NCBI RefSeq assembly: GCF_900170035.1
Contig: NZ_LT828546.1
Coordinates: 194,911-234,593, forward strand
Direction: 5' to 3'
Source: Desulfamplus magnetovallimortis
GTDB lineage: Bacteria; Desulfobacterota; Desulfobacteria; Desulfobacterales; Desulfobacteraceae
Length of the DNA: 39,683 bases
The position numbers and the translations under genes are program-made. Position 1 is the first letter of the stretch. Each line of letters opens with the position of its first letter. Under the pieces are notes generated by a model. The model was not told the origin of the DNA. It saw only the letters and a list, made by a program, of their open reading frames with translations, and searched no databases. Below are positions 25,173 through 33,540 of the stretch, piece by piece.

Positions 25173-27740
25173 TTAAAGAGTCATCAAAAATGAGTTAATA
25201 TCATTTTTAAGCAGTGCCAGTTTTTCATGATACAAGTTGAGCTGATACTCAAAAGCATTAATATCTTTTATCCTGGCACAATTTTCCAGCTTCTGGCATA
25301 TATCTGCCACTTCCGGAGCCTGTATATTGCTGCATGCCCCTTTAATTGAGTGAGCTGTGCTCTCTGCTGACCCAAGATCATTTTGTTTTATTGAGTTCAA
25401 AAGCTCTTCAGTAAGCTCATCTACATCTGTCAAAAAAGCATCAAGTATCATCCCTACCACTTTATAATCTCCGGAAAGGTTCTCTATCATGGCATCCTTG
25501 TCAAAAAGTGGAAAAAAGGTGACATCATTTTGTGGTTCATGACAAACCCTGCTTTCCTTTTGTGCATCAGTCAAAGTCCTGCTTCTCTTTTGTACACCAG
25601 GAGAAAAACTGCTTTCCTTTTGTGCATTGGGAGAAACGCTGCTTTTCTTTTGTGCCTTCGGAACAAACCTGCGTCTATTTTGTGCATCAAAAGAAACTCC
25701 GGTGTTTTTTACAGTTTCAGGAAGCCATTTTTCAAGCACATTCATAATTTTTTTTGAATTAACAGGCTTTGCAATATGGTCATCCATGCCGGCTGCCATG
25801 AACCTATTCCTGTCCTCATTCAGTGCATGTGCAGTAAGTGCAATAATAGGAACAGGTGGCCGGTTCTGCATATGTTCCATCTCCCTGATTTTTTTTGTGG
25901 CTGCAATACCACCCATTTTCTGCATACGAACATCCATGAACACAAGATCATACTTACCGGTGTTACGGCCTATCTCGTCCACAGCTTCACAGCCATCTTC
26001 CACAATAACAACATCATGAATCCCAATCTTTTTTAATAAACTGGAAGTAACAATCTGATTAATGTGATTATCTTCAGCGTAAAGAATTCTTACATTGTGA
26101 AACTCTATTGTACTTTTTACCTCTCCCTGAGATAGTTTTGAAGTATCCTGTAAAGGAAGGCCTGAGTAAAAACAGGGTGAAAGAAGGCGTATCAATTCAT
26201 AATATCCAACCGGCTTTGTTAAAATTGAAACAGTGTGCTCATCTGTAATTTTTTCCATTAAGTCACGATTTATAACCATTGATAAGATCGCAAATAATGG
26301 CTTGCCTGAATCATTTTTCAAATCTCTTATTATGTCAAGGGGTGATATATCCCCTGCTGAATCATCACAAATGACAATATCAAACATGGAAGTTGCACTT
26401 TTACTGTCGATCAAGCCACTATCAATGGGGCAGCCGCCTCTTTTACCATGAAAACACCCATCCTCATTTTCATAACACCCATCCTCTTTTTCATGAGTCA
26501 GATTGACTGATGACAATGAGGGCTTTTTCTCACAGTTAATGTTCATATGTTTTAAAGCTTCCATACCTGATGAGAGTACAAGCGTTTCCATGTTCCAGTA
26601 ACTGAACTGCCTTACCATATAGTCAATGTTGGGGGATGGAGTACTCACGATCAATGCCCTGAGCGACTTAAAGTTTAAAATGGCATTCTGGATATCCGGC
26701 TCAGGCAACGGGTTTGCAACTTCCATTTTTATTGTAAACAGAATTTCGGTACCCTTATTGTAACTACTGTTTACTTCAATGGTGCCCCCCATTTTCTCAA
26801 TGATTTTCTTTGAAATTGTAAGACCAAGCCCTGTTCCACCATATTTTCTTGAAATCTCGGCACTGGCCTGGGTAAAGCTGTCAAAAAGCTCTTTTTGTTT
26901 CTCTTTTTCAATACCGATTCCTGTATCTCTGATTGAAAAGAGTAAATCTGTCTCTTCTTCACCTTTTTCTTTTACTCTCTTTAATCTGTTTTTAACACAG
27001 AGAGTGATTTCACCAGAATCTGTGAATTTTATGGCATTGCCGACAAGATTTACCATTATCTGTTTCAATCTTGCTGGGTCACCCATCAATTTTACAGGTA
27101 CATCAGGCTCGGCATAACAACTGAATTCAATCCCTTTTTTCTGGCTTCCTGCTGCCATTATGGAAGCTGTCTCCCCGAGCAACTGCCTTATATCAAAACC
27201 AATTTTTTCCAGTTCAAACTTTCCTGACTCAATTTTTGAAAAATCAAGTATGGAGTTGATCACATCTAACAGCAAATTGCTGCTTTTGGAAATAATATCA
27301 AGATATTTAAGCTGCGACGAGTTGAGGCCGGAATCCCCAAGAAGCTCTATCATGCCAATGATTCCGTTCAAGGGGGTTCTTATTTCATGGCTCATATTTG
27401 CAAGAAAAACAGATTTAGCCCTGTTTGCAGATTCTGCCTTTTGTGCTGTGTTGATAAGTTTCTCTGTCTTTTTATCAATTTCATTTTGAAGCAGAATATT
27501 TTTTTCAAATACGGAAAAAGCATCTCCAGTTGTTTTGATGGAATTTTTTACCCTCTCTTTCAAAGCATTGATGATCTTTTCCTTTTTGTTCAAAAGGGCA
27601 TCCTTTTTTACAAGCTCTGCTTCAAGTGTCGCCACTTTTTCCTGAAGGGCAAGGTTTTCCTGAAGGGTAGGACTTTCATGAAGGGAAGAACTTTCATGAG
27701 GGGCAGAATTTTCATAAAGGGCAAGGTTTTCTGATATCAT
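25173..27740 (-). CDS. Hybrid sensor histidine kinase (HisKA-HATPase-REC-REC-HPt)
   Basis: An 855-residue cytoplasmic hybrid kinase with no membrane helices. Order: N-terminal repeats and coiled coil (1-110), HisKA with His118 in FLANMSHEIRTPLNG, HATPase with N-box NLVGNAIKFTDSG, DTGIGIE and GGTGLGL, a degenerate receiver (IVICDDSAGD), an intact receiver (YAEDNHINQI, Asp in LVFMDVRMQKMGG), and a C-terminal HPt (ESTAHSIKGACSNI). Two minisatellites are translated: six-residue units at the N-terminus and ten-residue AQK.S....P units before the HPt. With no sensor of its own, it probably takes its signal from the FIST protein, whose stop overlaps its ATG by four bases. Confidence 0.93.
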   Translation of the reverse strand: MISENLALYENSAPHESSSLHESPTLQENLALQEKVATLEAELVKKDALLNKKEKIINALKERVKNSIKTTGDAFSVFEKNILLQNEIDKKTEKLINTAQKAESANRAKSVFLANMSHEIRTPLNGIIGMIELLGDSGLNSSQLKYLDIISKSSNLLLDVINSILDFSKIESGKFELEKIGFDIRQLLGETASIMAAGSQKKGIEFSCYAEPDVPVKLMGDPARLKQIMVNLVGNAIKFTDSGEITLCVKNRLKRVKEKGEEETDLLFSIRDTGIGIEKEKQKELFDSFTQASAEISRKYGGTGLGLTISKKIIEKMGGTIEVNSSYNKGTEILFTIKMEVANPLPEPDIQNAILNFKSLRALIVSTPSPNIDYMVRQFSYWNMETLVLSSGMEALKHMNINCEKKPSLSSVNLTHEKEDGCYENEDGCFHGKRGGCPIDSGLIDSKSATSMFDIVICDDSAGDISPLDIIRDLKNDSGKPLFAILSMVINRDLMEKITDEHTVSILTKPVGYYELIRLLSPCFYSGLPLQDTSKLSQGEVKSTIEFHNVRILYAEDNHINQIVTSSLLKKIGIHDVVIVEDGCEAVDEIGRNTGKYDLVFMDVRMQKMGGIAATKKIREMEHMQNRPPVPIIALTAHALNEDRNRFMAAGMDDHIAKPVNSKKIMNVLEKWLPETVKNTGVSFDAQNRRRFVPKAQKKSSVSPNAQKESSFSPGVQKRSRTLTDAQKESRVCHEPQNDVTFFPLFDKDAMIENLSGDYKVVGMILDAFLTDVDELTEELLNSIKQNDLGSAESTAHSIKGACSNIQAPEVADICQKLENCARIKDINAFEYQLNLYHEKLALLKNDINSFLMTL
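25528..25690 (-). repeat. 30-bp minisatellite inside the histidine kinase gene
   Basis: Units begin at 25528, 25558, 25588, 25618, 25648 and 25678, each starting TTTTGTG or similar on the plus strand. They encode ten-residue units of the form AQK(K/E)S in the linker between the second receiver and the HPt domain. The period is a multiple of three, so copy-number change keeps the frame. Confidence 0.88.
27637..27726 (-). repeat. 18-bp minisatellite at the 5' end of the histidine kinase gene
   Basis: Five units at exact 18-bp spacing from 27637, each resembling TTTTCCTGAAGGGCAAGG on the plus strand. They encode six-residue units (LALYEN, SAPHES, SSLHES, PTLQEN, LALQEK) just after the start codon, and lead into the coiled coil. 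Confidence 0.88.
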
Positions 27741-28864
27741 GGTTTACCAATCACTACACAGGTTAATGTCTGATTTACATGTATTGAGTTAAACTGCTCT
27801 CCATAGGTGCTGAAGCCAATAAATTTTATTTTGCCAAGCTCGTTTTCAACCTCATCTACAAGACCCTTGGCAAATATCTCAAGCCTTCTATGGATACAGT
27901 CAAATCCAATGGTGGCCTCAATGTGTGAAAAATCCGACCTGATCTGGTCAATCTGTTTTTTAAGGGAAGGCAGCAGCCCAGTTCCCTCTCCAACCGTCAA
28001 CGGGATACCGCTGTCAATGGCACAGGCAAAAGTCAAACTGTCATCTTCATTTACATATTGAATGGATCTGACATACCACTCATCACCGATCTGAAGCATC
28101 ACCGGATGGGTGGAGTAAACTTCCAGTGTTAACTCATCTTTGGGAATACCTATAATTTCTGCAAGTTCTTCTGCAGCAGGCCCTCCATTGATCTCTGTCA
28201 CTATCCTCTTGGCAGCATCTGCTTCAGTTATAACCATGTCTTTATCTGATGGTTGATAATGTTGCATCTTATATGCTTTAAATGACATTTTTGACTCTAT
28301 CAGAACAAATGAGGCAACTCCAGTTCTGAACTCATTTTCAGCAAAAACAAAAGTTCTGGTAAACGTAAGGTTGTCCGCTGCTGAACCACCAATCAACGAA
28401 ATGCCTTCAAGGGCACGATAAAGAGATGATGTTATCTCTTCTTCCTTTACGGAAAGACCGTCAATTAAAAGAATCGTAAATATCTTTGCTGGATCAAGCA
28501 CACTGGAAAATTTTAAATTCTTCTTCATATCCTCAATGAGATCTTTTGCTTCATTGAGATTAAAATTATTTAAATCATCAATTCCTGCACAGTGAAAAGC
28601 AAATTTTCTGGAAGAGAAACTGATGCCGACAATTCCATTTTTCTGATAACGAGTACCAATTTCACCAGCGGTTGTGCACCCTGTTACAGGACAGTCAAAG
28701 TACTTTGCAACTGCATCCTTTATTTTACCCAAATCATATCCAATGGAACAGAAAAAAATTACTCCTGCAAGGTCTTCCTGATAAAGTTGATCTGCAAGTT
28801 CCTTTACAGCTTCCATTTCATCGTTTAAACAATTTTCAGCTCTTTTTATATATTGTGAGTTCAT
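27737..28864 (-). CDS. FIST domain sensor protein
   Basis: A 375-residue FIST protein. The N-terminal FIST_N part carries GVIFFCSIGYDLGKI, CPVTGCTTAGEIG and NGIVGISFSS; the later part carries SLIGGSAADNLTF; the FIST_C part contains GIPLTVGEGTGLLPSL and ATIGFDCIHRRLE near the end with VIGKP. FIST is a predicted small-ligand (amino-acid-like) sensory domain found with signalling modules. ATG at 28864 has GAGGA six bases upstream. It is the first gene of the signalling-metabolic operon and overlaps the histidine kinase start by four bases (ATGA), so it is presumably the input module of that kinase. Confidence 0.9.
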   Translation of the reverse strand: MNSQYIKRAENCLNDEMEAVKELADQLYQEDLAGVIFFCSIGYDLGKIKDAVAKYFDCPVTGCTTAGEIGTRYQKNGIVGISFSSRKFAFHCAGIDDLNNFNLNEAKDLIEDMKKNLKFSSVLDPAKIFTILLIDGLSVKEEEITSSLYRALEGISLIGGSAADNLTFTRTFVFAENEFRTGVASFVLIESKMSFKAYKMQHYQPSDKDMVITEADAAKRIVTEINGGPAAEELAEIIGIPKDELTLEVYSTHPVMLQIGDEWYVRSIQYVNEDDSLTFACAIDSGIPLTVGEGTGLLPSLKKQIDQIRSDFSHIEATIGFDCIHRRLEIFAKGLVDEVENELGKIKFIGFSTYGEQFNSIHVNQTLTCVVIGKP

Positions 28865-28961
28865 CCATTCCTCGTTTTCAGATTATTCATTCTATACATT
28901 GATTCGATTCAAGCACTCTCCCAATATTTTTTTATTAGAACGTCTCCACAACATACTGATA

Positions 28962-29243
28962 TACTCAAAATCGACACCTATGATCTTGTAAGCCTTGTCA
29001 ATACTGTCTGAATCAGGATTCCCAAGATTAACAAGATAAGGCAGGATTATCTACTCAAAGTTGACACCTATGATCTTGTAAACCTTGTCAACACTGTCTG
29101 AATCAGGATTCCCTGGATAACAGGAGAACAGGATTAACAGGATAATACAGGATTATCTATCCTGGACATCCTATCCATCCTGGTTATCCTGATTCAGACA
29201 AATGCAATAAGTTCTGAAAAAGCAATAAGATGTCGATTTTGAG
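28962..29243 (-). repeat. Family A palindromic element, copy 5, reverse, with partial internal duplication
   Basis: Starts ACTCAAAATCGACACC, runs about 90 bp, then restarts at 29053 with ACTCAAAGTTGACACC and continues to GATGTCGATTTTGAG at 29243. It therefore holds one complete copy plus a duplicated first third. It lies about 100 bp upstream of the FIST gene start. Confidence 0.8.
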
Positions 29244-29254
29244 GATATACAAAA

Positions 29255-29391
29255 ATGTTTATCTCTTCGATTGTGACAAGCACCCACCATGTACGTTTAT
29301 ATGAAAGTCTCGGTAACAGCCTGTTTTTAAAACGACTTTCGTCTTTTCGATTGTGGCGTGAATCCGCCATGTACGTTATATCCATTTTTAC
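29255..29391 (+). repeat. Family C hairpin repeat, two copies
   Basis: TCTCTTCGATTGTG, then CCATGTACGTTTATATGAAAG, then a second unit with GGTAACAGCCTGTTTTTAAA, CTTTTCGATTGTGGC and GCCATGTACGTTATA. Beyond it, 29391-29520 holds two diverged direct repeats that start TTTACCGTG and end in GGGGGTG about 62 bp apart. No gene is visible in 28865-29535. Confidence 0.7.
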
Positions 29392-29535
29392 CGTGGAAAT
29401 GGATACAATTTTCCATATTCGGGGGTGGCTGGCTGGCAGCCATGACCGTTTACCGTGAAAATGACTATCATTTTTATATTTGGGGGTGATTGATACCTAA
29501 TCAATCATGCCTGTTTACTGTAATTTATTTAAGGC

Positions 29536-30180
29536 TCATTCCTTAAATAGATTACTCAACCACTCGACAAAAATTAGGGCTATTTCAGTATCTGGTCTCA
29601 AAGCATGCGCTGTAACGGATTGTCCAAGGGGTTTACCGGGTTCGTCCTGCCATGCAAGATAAGTGTGAATGATGGCCTTGCTGTAATGGGGTTGCTTGAA
29701 ATGTGTAAATCCACCTTGTTTTGCTGTTTCCACACATTGGGAGGCAGCATTCATAGCACTCTCTTCGGCCATTTCCATCAGGAAATCTTCCAACATTCCA
29801 GGATCTTGATTATTCGGCATCAACCATATGCCAATTAGTGGTTTTCCTGAATTGTCAGGTAAAATACTTCCCTTTTCATTGGGCATTTCGGGAAAGAGAT
29901 AACCATGATCCTTGATTTTTTGCTGAATCTGTTGCCATCGGCTGCTGGCTCCTGAATCATCTGTATCCATTACCACACCAATAGTCTCGGGAGGCAAAGG
30001 TTGAATGATCAAAGCATTCAGGCGCTTCAGAAGAGCCTCGTCATTTTCGCATTCATATATTCCGAATGTTTCAGAAATATGGTGGTATTCACAAAGGGCA
30101 AGTATAACGTGACAATCACTTTTACCCTCCACAAGCAAGACTTTTTTCCCTTTGTGCTTGCATGGATTTTTCTTTGCCAT
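29536..30180 (-). CDS. TOPRIM/DUF3226-like protein, probable effector of a two-gene defence module
   Basis: A 214-residue protein with TOPRIM-type acidic motifs: KVLLVEGKSDCHVI gives the Glu, and IGVVMDTDDSGASSR gives the DxD pair. DUF3226 is a small TOPRIM-like family often encoded beside AAA ATPases. The C-terminal part (IIHTYLAWQDEPGKPLGQ) is typical of that family. Its ATG overlaps the AAA gene stop by one base (TGATG), so the two are coupled. TOPRIM nucleases in OLD- and PARIS-like systems cut nucleic acid when the ATPase senses infection; this role is inferred from gene pairing. Confidence 0.83.
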   Translation of the reverse strand: MAKKNPCKHKGKKVLLVEGKSDCHVILALCEYHHISETFGIYECENDEALLKRLNALIIQPLPPETIGVVMDTDDSGASSRWQQIQQKIKDHGYLFPEMPNEKGSILPDNSGKPLIGIWLMPNNQDPGMLEDFLMEMAEESAMNAASQCVETAKQGGFTHFKQPHYSKAIIHTYLAWQDEPGKPLGQSVTAHALRPDTEIALIFVEWLSNLFKE

Positions 30181-31313
30181 CAGCGCACCTCAACATCTGA
30201 ATCAATTGAATCGGAAAGCATCTCTCTGGTATAGCCGATAACTTTTGCCCCATTGATCGGATCAGCTTCCAATCTGTAAAAGGAAGCTGATTCTTCATTG
30301 GAACTCCAGACATCATGGAAGCCTTTGATACAGTCTCGACTATGGGTTGTAGCAATGACCTGAACATTTAACTTTTCTGCCAGTCGAACAATATTCTTCC
30401 AGATTTTCGGCAGTGTTAACCAGTGCAATCCATTTTCAAATTCATCAATCAAAAGAAGTCCGTTTTTGGAATTTACAAGAGCCAATATGATATGAAATAA
30501 ACGAGTTAACCCATCTCCCATTGTTTTTAGAGGAAGTCTTTCATTGACTCCCTTGTAACGAATTATTGGAATACGCCGAGATTTTTTTATTGATTTTTCA
30601 GCCAAGTTAGCAACAAGAGCTATGCCTTTTATATTTGGATCAATTATTTTGAGACAAAAAAGAACTTCTTTTTCCATATCAGTCAGATTGATATTATCCC
30701 ATAAGGTAGCCAAATCATCATCATTAAGATTCTTTGTTGGAACTACCTGATGGTTTAAAATCAAATCCTTATATCCGGTATATAACTGTTGCCTATACTC
30801 AGGGCTATAAGGATTTACCGTAATATAATAACATCTCTCACCACTTTTCTGAGTTGCTTCTAACGCAAATTGAATATCTGGCAAGTCATCATTTATTGAA
30901 TCTCTATCAATCGGAATACGTTTTCTTCTTCCATCTTTATCTTCTGCAATCTGCAATGCTTTCAGTGCTATTTTCAGCATTTTTGAATCATCGTCAGGCT
31001 GTCCAATTTCAATGGCTTCACCGTCTATTTCCGGCAGAAGATATCCATTGAAAAGATAAGCAAAAGGTTTTGAGATTTGCTGTGCAGAGTATTTATCTTT
31101 TTCGGATATAAAGCTTTCCCACTCTTCATCCCGTGAAGAAATTATATCAAATACTGTACGAGGGCTTCCTTTTGTTGCATATATTTGAAGTGCTTCGAGC
31201 AAACAGCTTTTCCCCGAATTATTTTTGCCCACAAATAGATTGACACGCTTTAAATTTTTTATCTCTATTTCCTTGAAAATCCGGAAATTACGAATCAATA
31301 ATGAGTTTATCAT
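30180..31313 (-). CDS. OLD/AriA-like AAA (ABC-type) ATPase
   Basis: A 377-residue ATPase of the AAA_15/AAA_21 (OLD, RecF-like) type. Walker A is FVGKNNSGKS near residue 30, Walker B with D-loop is LLLIDEFENGLHW, the signature position reads KTMGDGLTRL, and the switch His is in IATTHSRDCI. A long helical insert separates the two halves, as in OLD and AriA proteins. I chose ATG at 31313 because GAGG lies five bases upstream. It is directly followed by the TOPRIM-like gene with a one-base overlap. It most likely acts as the sensor or regulator of that putative nuclease. Confidence 0.87.
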   Translation of the reverse strand: MINSLLIRNFRIFKEIEIKNLKRVNLFVGKNNSGKSCLLEALQIYATKGSPRTVFDIISSRDEEWESFISEKDKYSAQQISKPFAYLFNGYLLPEIDGEAIEIGQPDDDSKMLKIALKALQIAEDKDGRRKRIPIDRDSINDDLPDIQFALEATQKSGERCYYITVNPYSPEYRQQLYTGYKDLILNHQVVPTKNLNDDDLATLWDNINLTDMEKEVLFCLKIIDPNIKGIALVANLAEKSIKKSRRIPIIRYKGVNERLPLKTMGDGLTRLFHIILALVNSKNGLLLIDEFENGLHWLTLPKIWKNIVRLAEKLNVQVIATTHSRDCIKGFHDVWSSNEESASFYRLEADPINGAKVIGYTREMLSDSIDSDVEVR

Positions 31314-31344
31314 ATGCACCTCGTCTTTTATTGCCAGTCACTTG

Positions 31345-31566
31345 TCAGTTAATTGGTAGTGTCATAAAAGTGTTGATATCTTTTTGTGAAAGCCCTGCTG
31401 AATCAAGGTTTGTGAAGAGCTCATCAACATATTTGGGACACCACCAGTTAATTATGGTGTTAATACGGTAAACAAAGCGATCAAGAGTGGACGGAATCTC
31501 CTGCCATTTAAAACATGAATAAGCATTATCTTCATAATTGTACGCCAAGCCATGTATGTTATTCAA
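31345..31566 (-). CDS. Small hypothetical protein of uncertain reality
   Basis: A 73-residue frame with many aromatic and Asn residues, starting near SCFKWQEIPSTLDRFVY. The start would be TTG at 31566, overlapping the 3' end of the MFS gene by eight bases; I see no ribosome site. It lies 31 bp upstream of the AAA gene on the same strand. It could be a real small component of the defence module, or a gene fragment. I do not recognise it. Confidence 0.35.
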   Translation of the reverse strand: MNNIHGLAYNYEDNAYSCFKWQEIPSTLDRFVYRINTIINWWCPKYVDELFTNLDSAGLSQKDINTFMTLPIN

Positions 31567-32779
31567 AAATCACAAAAAAAATCACAATCAGGCCAAACAG
31601 TGCGCAGCCTGCGCTTGCAAGAAACAGATAGGCATGAACAGTATCGTAAAACATTCCTGAAAGCATAAATCCTGCCATCATACCAGCACCATAGGTAACA
31701 GCATTGTTAACAGCCTGCCCAAAGGTTGCTCCGCTCTCTTGTGAGAGTTTATCAACAGCAAGGATACTGGAAACATGAAATGCGCCATAGGTAAGGGCGT
31801 GGAGAAGCTGGGAAAAGAGTATTAAACCAGCAAGCAGCGTAAAGGGCGGGAGCGTTGAGGCACTGTTGTGAAAAATTTCAGATGATGTGGCAAAGAGGAG
31901 AAACCACCTTATTACGGCTGCAAAAAAAGATAGAGCAAGAATCCTTTTCAGTGTGAATCTTGAAAAAAGCGGGCCTGAAAAAACCATTACAGCGATCTCA
32001 GCAACAGAAGCAACTCCCCATGCAAAACCAATAAAACCTGTGCTGAAACCCAATGATTCAAGATAGATGGAAAAAAAGCCATAATAGGCACCATGACTTG
32101 TGAGCATCAAAAAAGCTGCAAAAAGAAACATAGATGTATTGAATGAGAAAAAATTCCTGAAACCAGATAATCCGGAAGAGATTCCTGCATTACCTGCCGA
32201 TTGGGTTGGTGGTAGTTTAACGGTTAATAGCACCTGTAAAACCATGCCACCAAGCATCATTGGGATAATAATATCAATGGGTTTAAATGTGAGAACCTTA
32301 CCAAGGCCCATTGACAGGAGAATAAAAGCAATGGAACCCCACACACGTGAGTTACCATACTTTCTCTTCTCTTTGCCAAGTATATCCATGGCAAATGCTT
32401 CAATAAAAGAGACAATGGGAGCATAAAAAATCGACTGGCATGCAATGACAAGAAAAAGGGGGGTAAAGGTACGGGTAAAAAAAAGCGGTAACCATAGAAG
32501 GCAGCTCATGGAGGTGCAAAATATAAGAATGGATTTTCTGGCATTGAACCTGTCTGCCGCCATTGCCCATAAAACAGGAAAAATAACCACGGCAGCAGTC
32601 TTTACAGATGAAATCAATCCGATCTCAAAGCCTGAAAAACCAAGATGACGGCAGAAAAGGTTAAAATAGGGCAAAAAGATCCCCAGGGTCCCAAAATAGA
32701 TAAAGTAGTGGGACCCCAGAAGAACTTTCATGTAATTTACGCTTATATATTCAGGATTGTTTTTTTTCATCATAGTCAT
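31559..32779 (-). CDS. MFS transporter (MFS_1_like)
   Basis: A 406-residue inner-membrane protein with about twelve hydrophobic segments. The N-terminal block YFGTLGIFLPYFNLFCRHLGFSG and VLWAMAADRFNARK (the loop 2-3 region of MFS proteins) match the MFS_1_like group, which includes LacY- and phenylpropionate-permease-like carriers. ATG at 32779 has GGGGA six bases upstream. It stands between korC and the AAA gene on the same strand but is separated from korC by 212 bp. The substrate cannot be told from sequence. Confidence 0.85.
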   Translation of the reverse strand: MTMMKKNNPEYISVNYMKVLLGSHYFIYFGTLGIFLPYFNLFCRHLGFSGFEIGLISSVKTAAVVIFPVLWAMAADRFNARKSILIFCTSMSCLLWLPLFFTRTFTPLFLVIACQSIFYAPIVSFIEAFAMDILGKEKRKYGNSRVWGSIAFILLSMGLGKVLTFKPIDIIIPMMLGGMVLQVLLTVKLPPTQSAGNAGISSGLSGFRNFFSFNTSMFLFAAFLMLTSHGAYYGFFSIYLESLGFSTGFIGFAWGVASVAEIAVMVFSGPLFSRFTLKRILALSFFAAVIRWFLLFATSSEIFHNSASTLPPFTLLAGLILFSQLLHALTYGAFHVSSILAVDKLSQESGATFGQAVNNAVTYGAGMMAGFMLSGMFYDTVHAYLFLASAGCALFGLIVIFFVIFE

Positions 32780-32804
32780 AATTTCCCCGATTTTTAACTT
32801 TATG

Positions 32805-32839
32805 CTGCATCTGATGACAAGAGATAACAGAAGATGCAG
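32805..32839. repeat. Hairpin between korC and the MFS gene
   Basis: CTGCATCT at 32805 and AGATGCAG ending at 32839 are perfect 8-bp inverted arms with a 19-base loop. There is no T-run on the minus strand, so it is not a standard terminator. It lies about 25 bp upstream of the MFS start. Confidence 0.4.
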
Positions 32840-32948
32840 TATTAAAAAAGAGAATTTATGACTCCCGAAATTTTTTCAAGGCATCAATAATCAAGAACAC
32901 ATTGTACAAACAACACAAATATCACTTAAGGCACTATTTTCTAAAGCT

Positions 32949-32989
32949 TTACCCAGTAAAAAGCTTCATCCAGTAAAAGCTTCATCCAG
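32949..32989. repeat. Short tandem repeat next to the korC stop
   Basis: CCAGTAAAAAGCTTCAT, CCAGTAAAAGCTTCAT and CCAGTA follow one another with a 16-17 bp period, ending two bases from the korC stop codon. Confidence 0.65.
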
Positions 32990-32991
32990 TA

Positions 32992-33540
32992 TCAGAACCT
33001 TGTGTACTGGGCACCGAGTTCCATACCAAGATCCAGAGCTTCTTGATTCATTTGTATAAAATCTTCCGGTATTCTTGTTTCAACTATCTTCATGACTGAT
33101 GTAGGTTTCAGAAACTCAGTTATCCCGAGAAGTGCTCCCAGCATACATATATTAAATACAATGGGTTTGCCGATCTGAGCCATGACAGATTCGTACATGG
33201 GTACCTCAATCTGCTTTGCATCCACTTTCTTGGCAATCTGGACATATTTTGAGTCTGTTATCACAAACCCACCAGGCCGTACAAGAGACGCATATGTATT
33301 ATAAGACTCCTGAGTAAGACAGACCAGAATATTGGCCTGATTCACTTCTGGATAATATATGATATCATTTGATATAATGACATCGCTTCTCGTGGCACCA
33401 CCACGGGCAGCAGCACCATAACTTTGGGACTGGGTGGCATTCATCCCCTCATGGATGACAGCGGCTTCAGCCAGTATGATGGCTGCAGTAATCACGCCCT
33501 GCCCGCCTGAACCTGAAAAAATAAGTCTGGTTCTTTTCAT
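32992..33540 (-). CDS. korC: 2-oxoacid:ferredoxin oxidoreductase gamma subunit (KorC/OorC)
   Basis: A 182-residue gamma subunit of the four-part 2-oxoacid:ferredoxin oxidoreductase, probably 2-oxoglutarate specific. The opening FSGSGGQGVITAAIILAEA is the family hallmark, followed by QSYGAAARGGATRSDVI. Its ATG overlaps the korB stop by four bases (ATGA). In sulfate reducers that oxidise acetyl-CoA through the citric acid cycle, this complex makes succinyl-CoA and reduced ferredoxin; it may also run in the reductive direction. Substrate preference is inferred from the D-A-B-C order. Confidence 0.93.
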   Translation of the reverse strand: MKRTRLIFSGSGGQGVITAAIILAEAAVIHEGMNATQSQSYGAAARGGATRSDVIISNDIIYYPEVNQANILVCLTQESYNTYASLVRPGGFVITDSKYVQIAKKVDAKQIEVPMYESVMAQIGKPIVFNICMLGALLGITEFLKPTSVMKIVETRIPEDFIQMNQEALDLGMELGAQYTRF

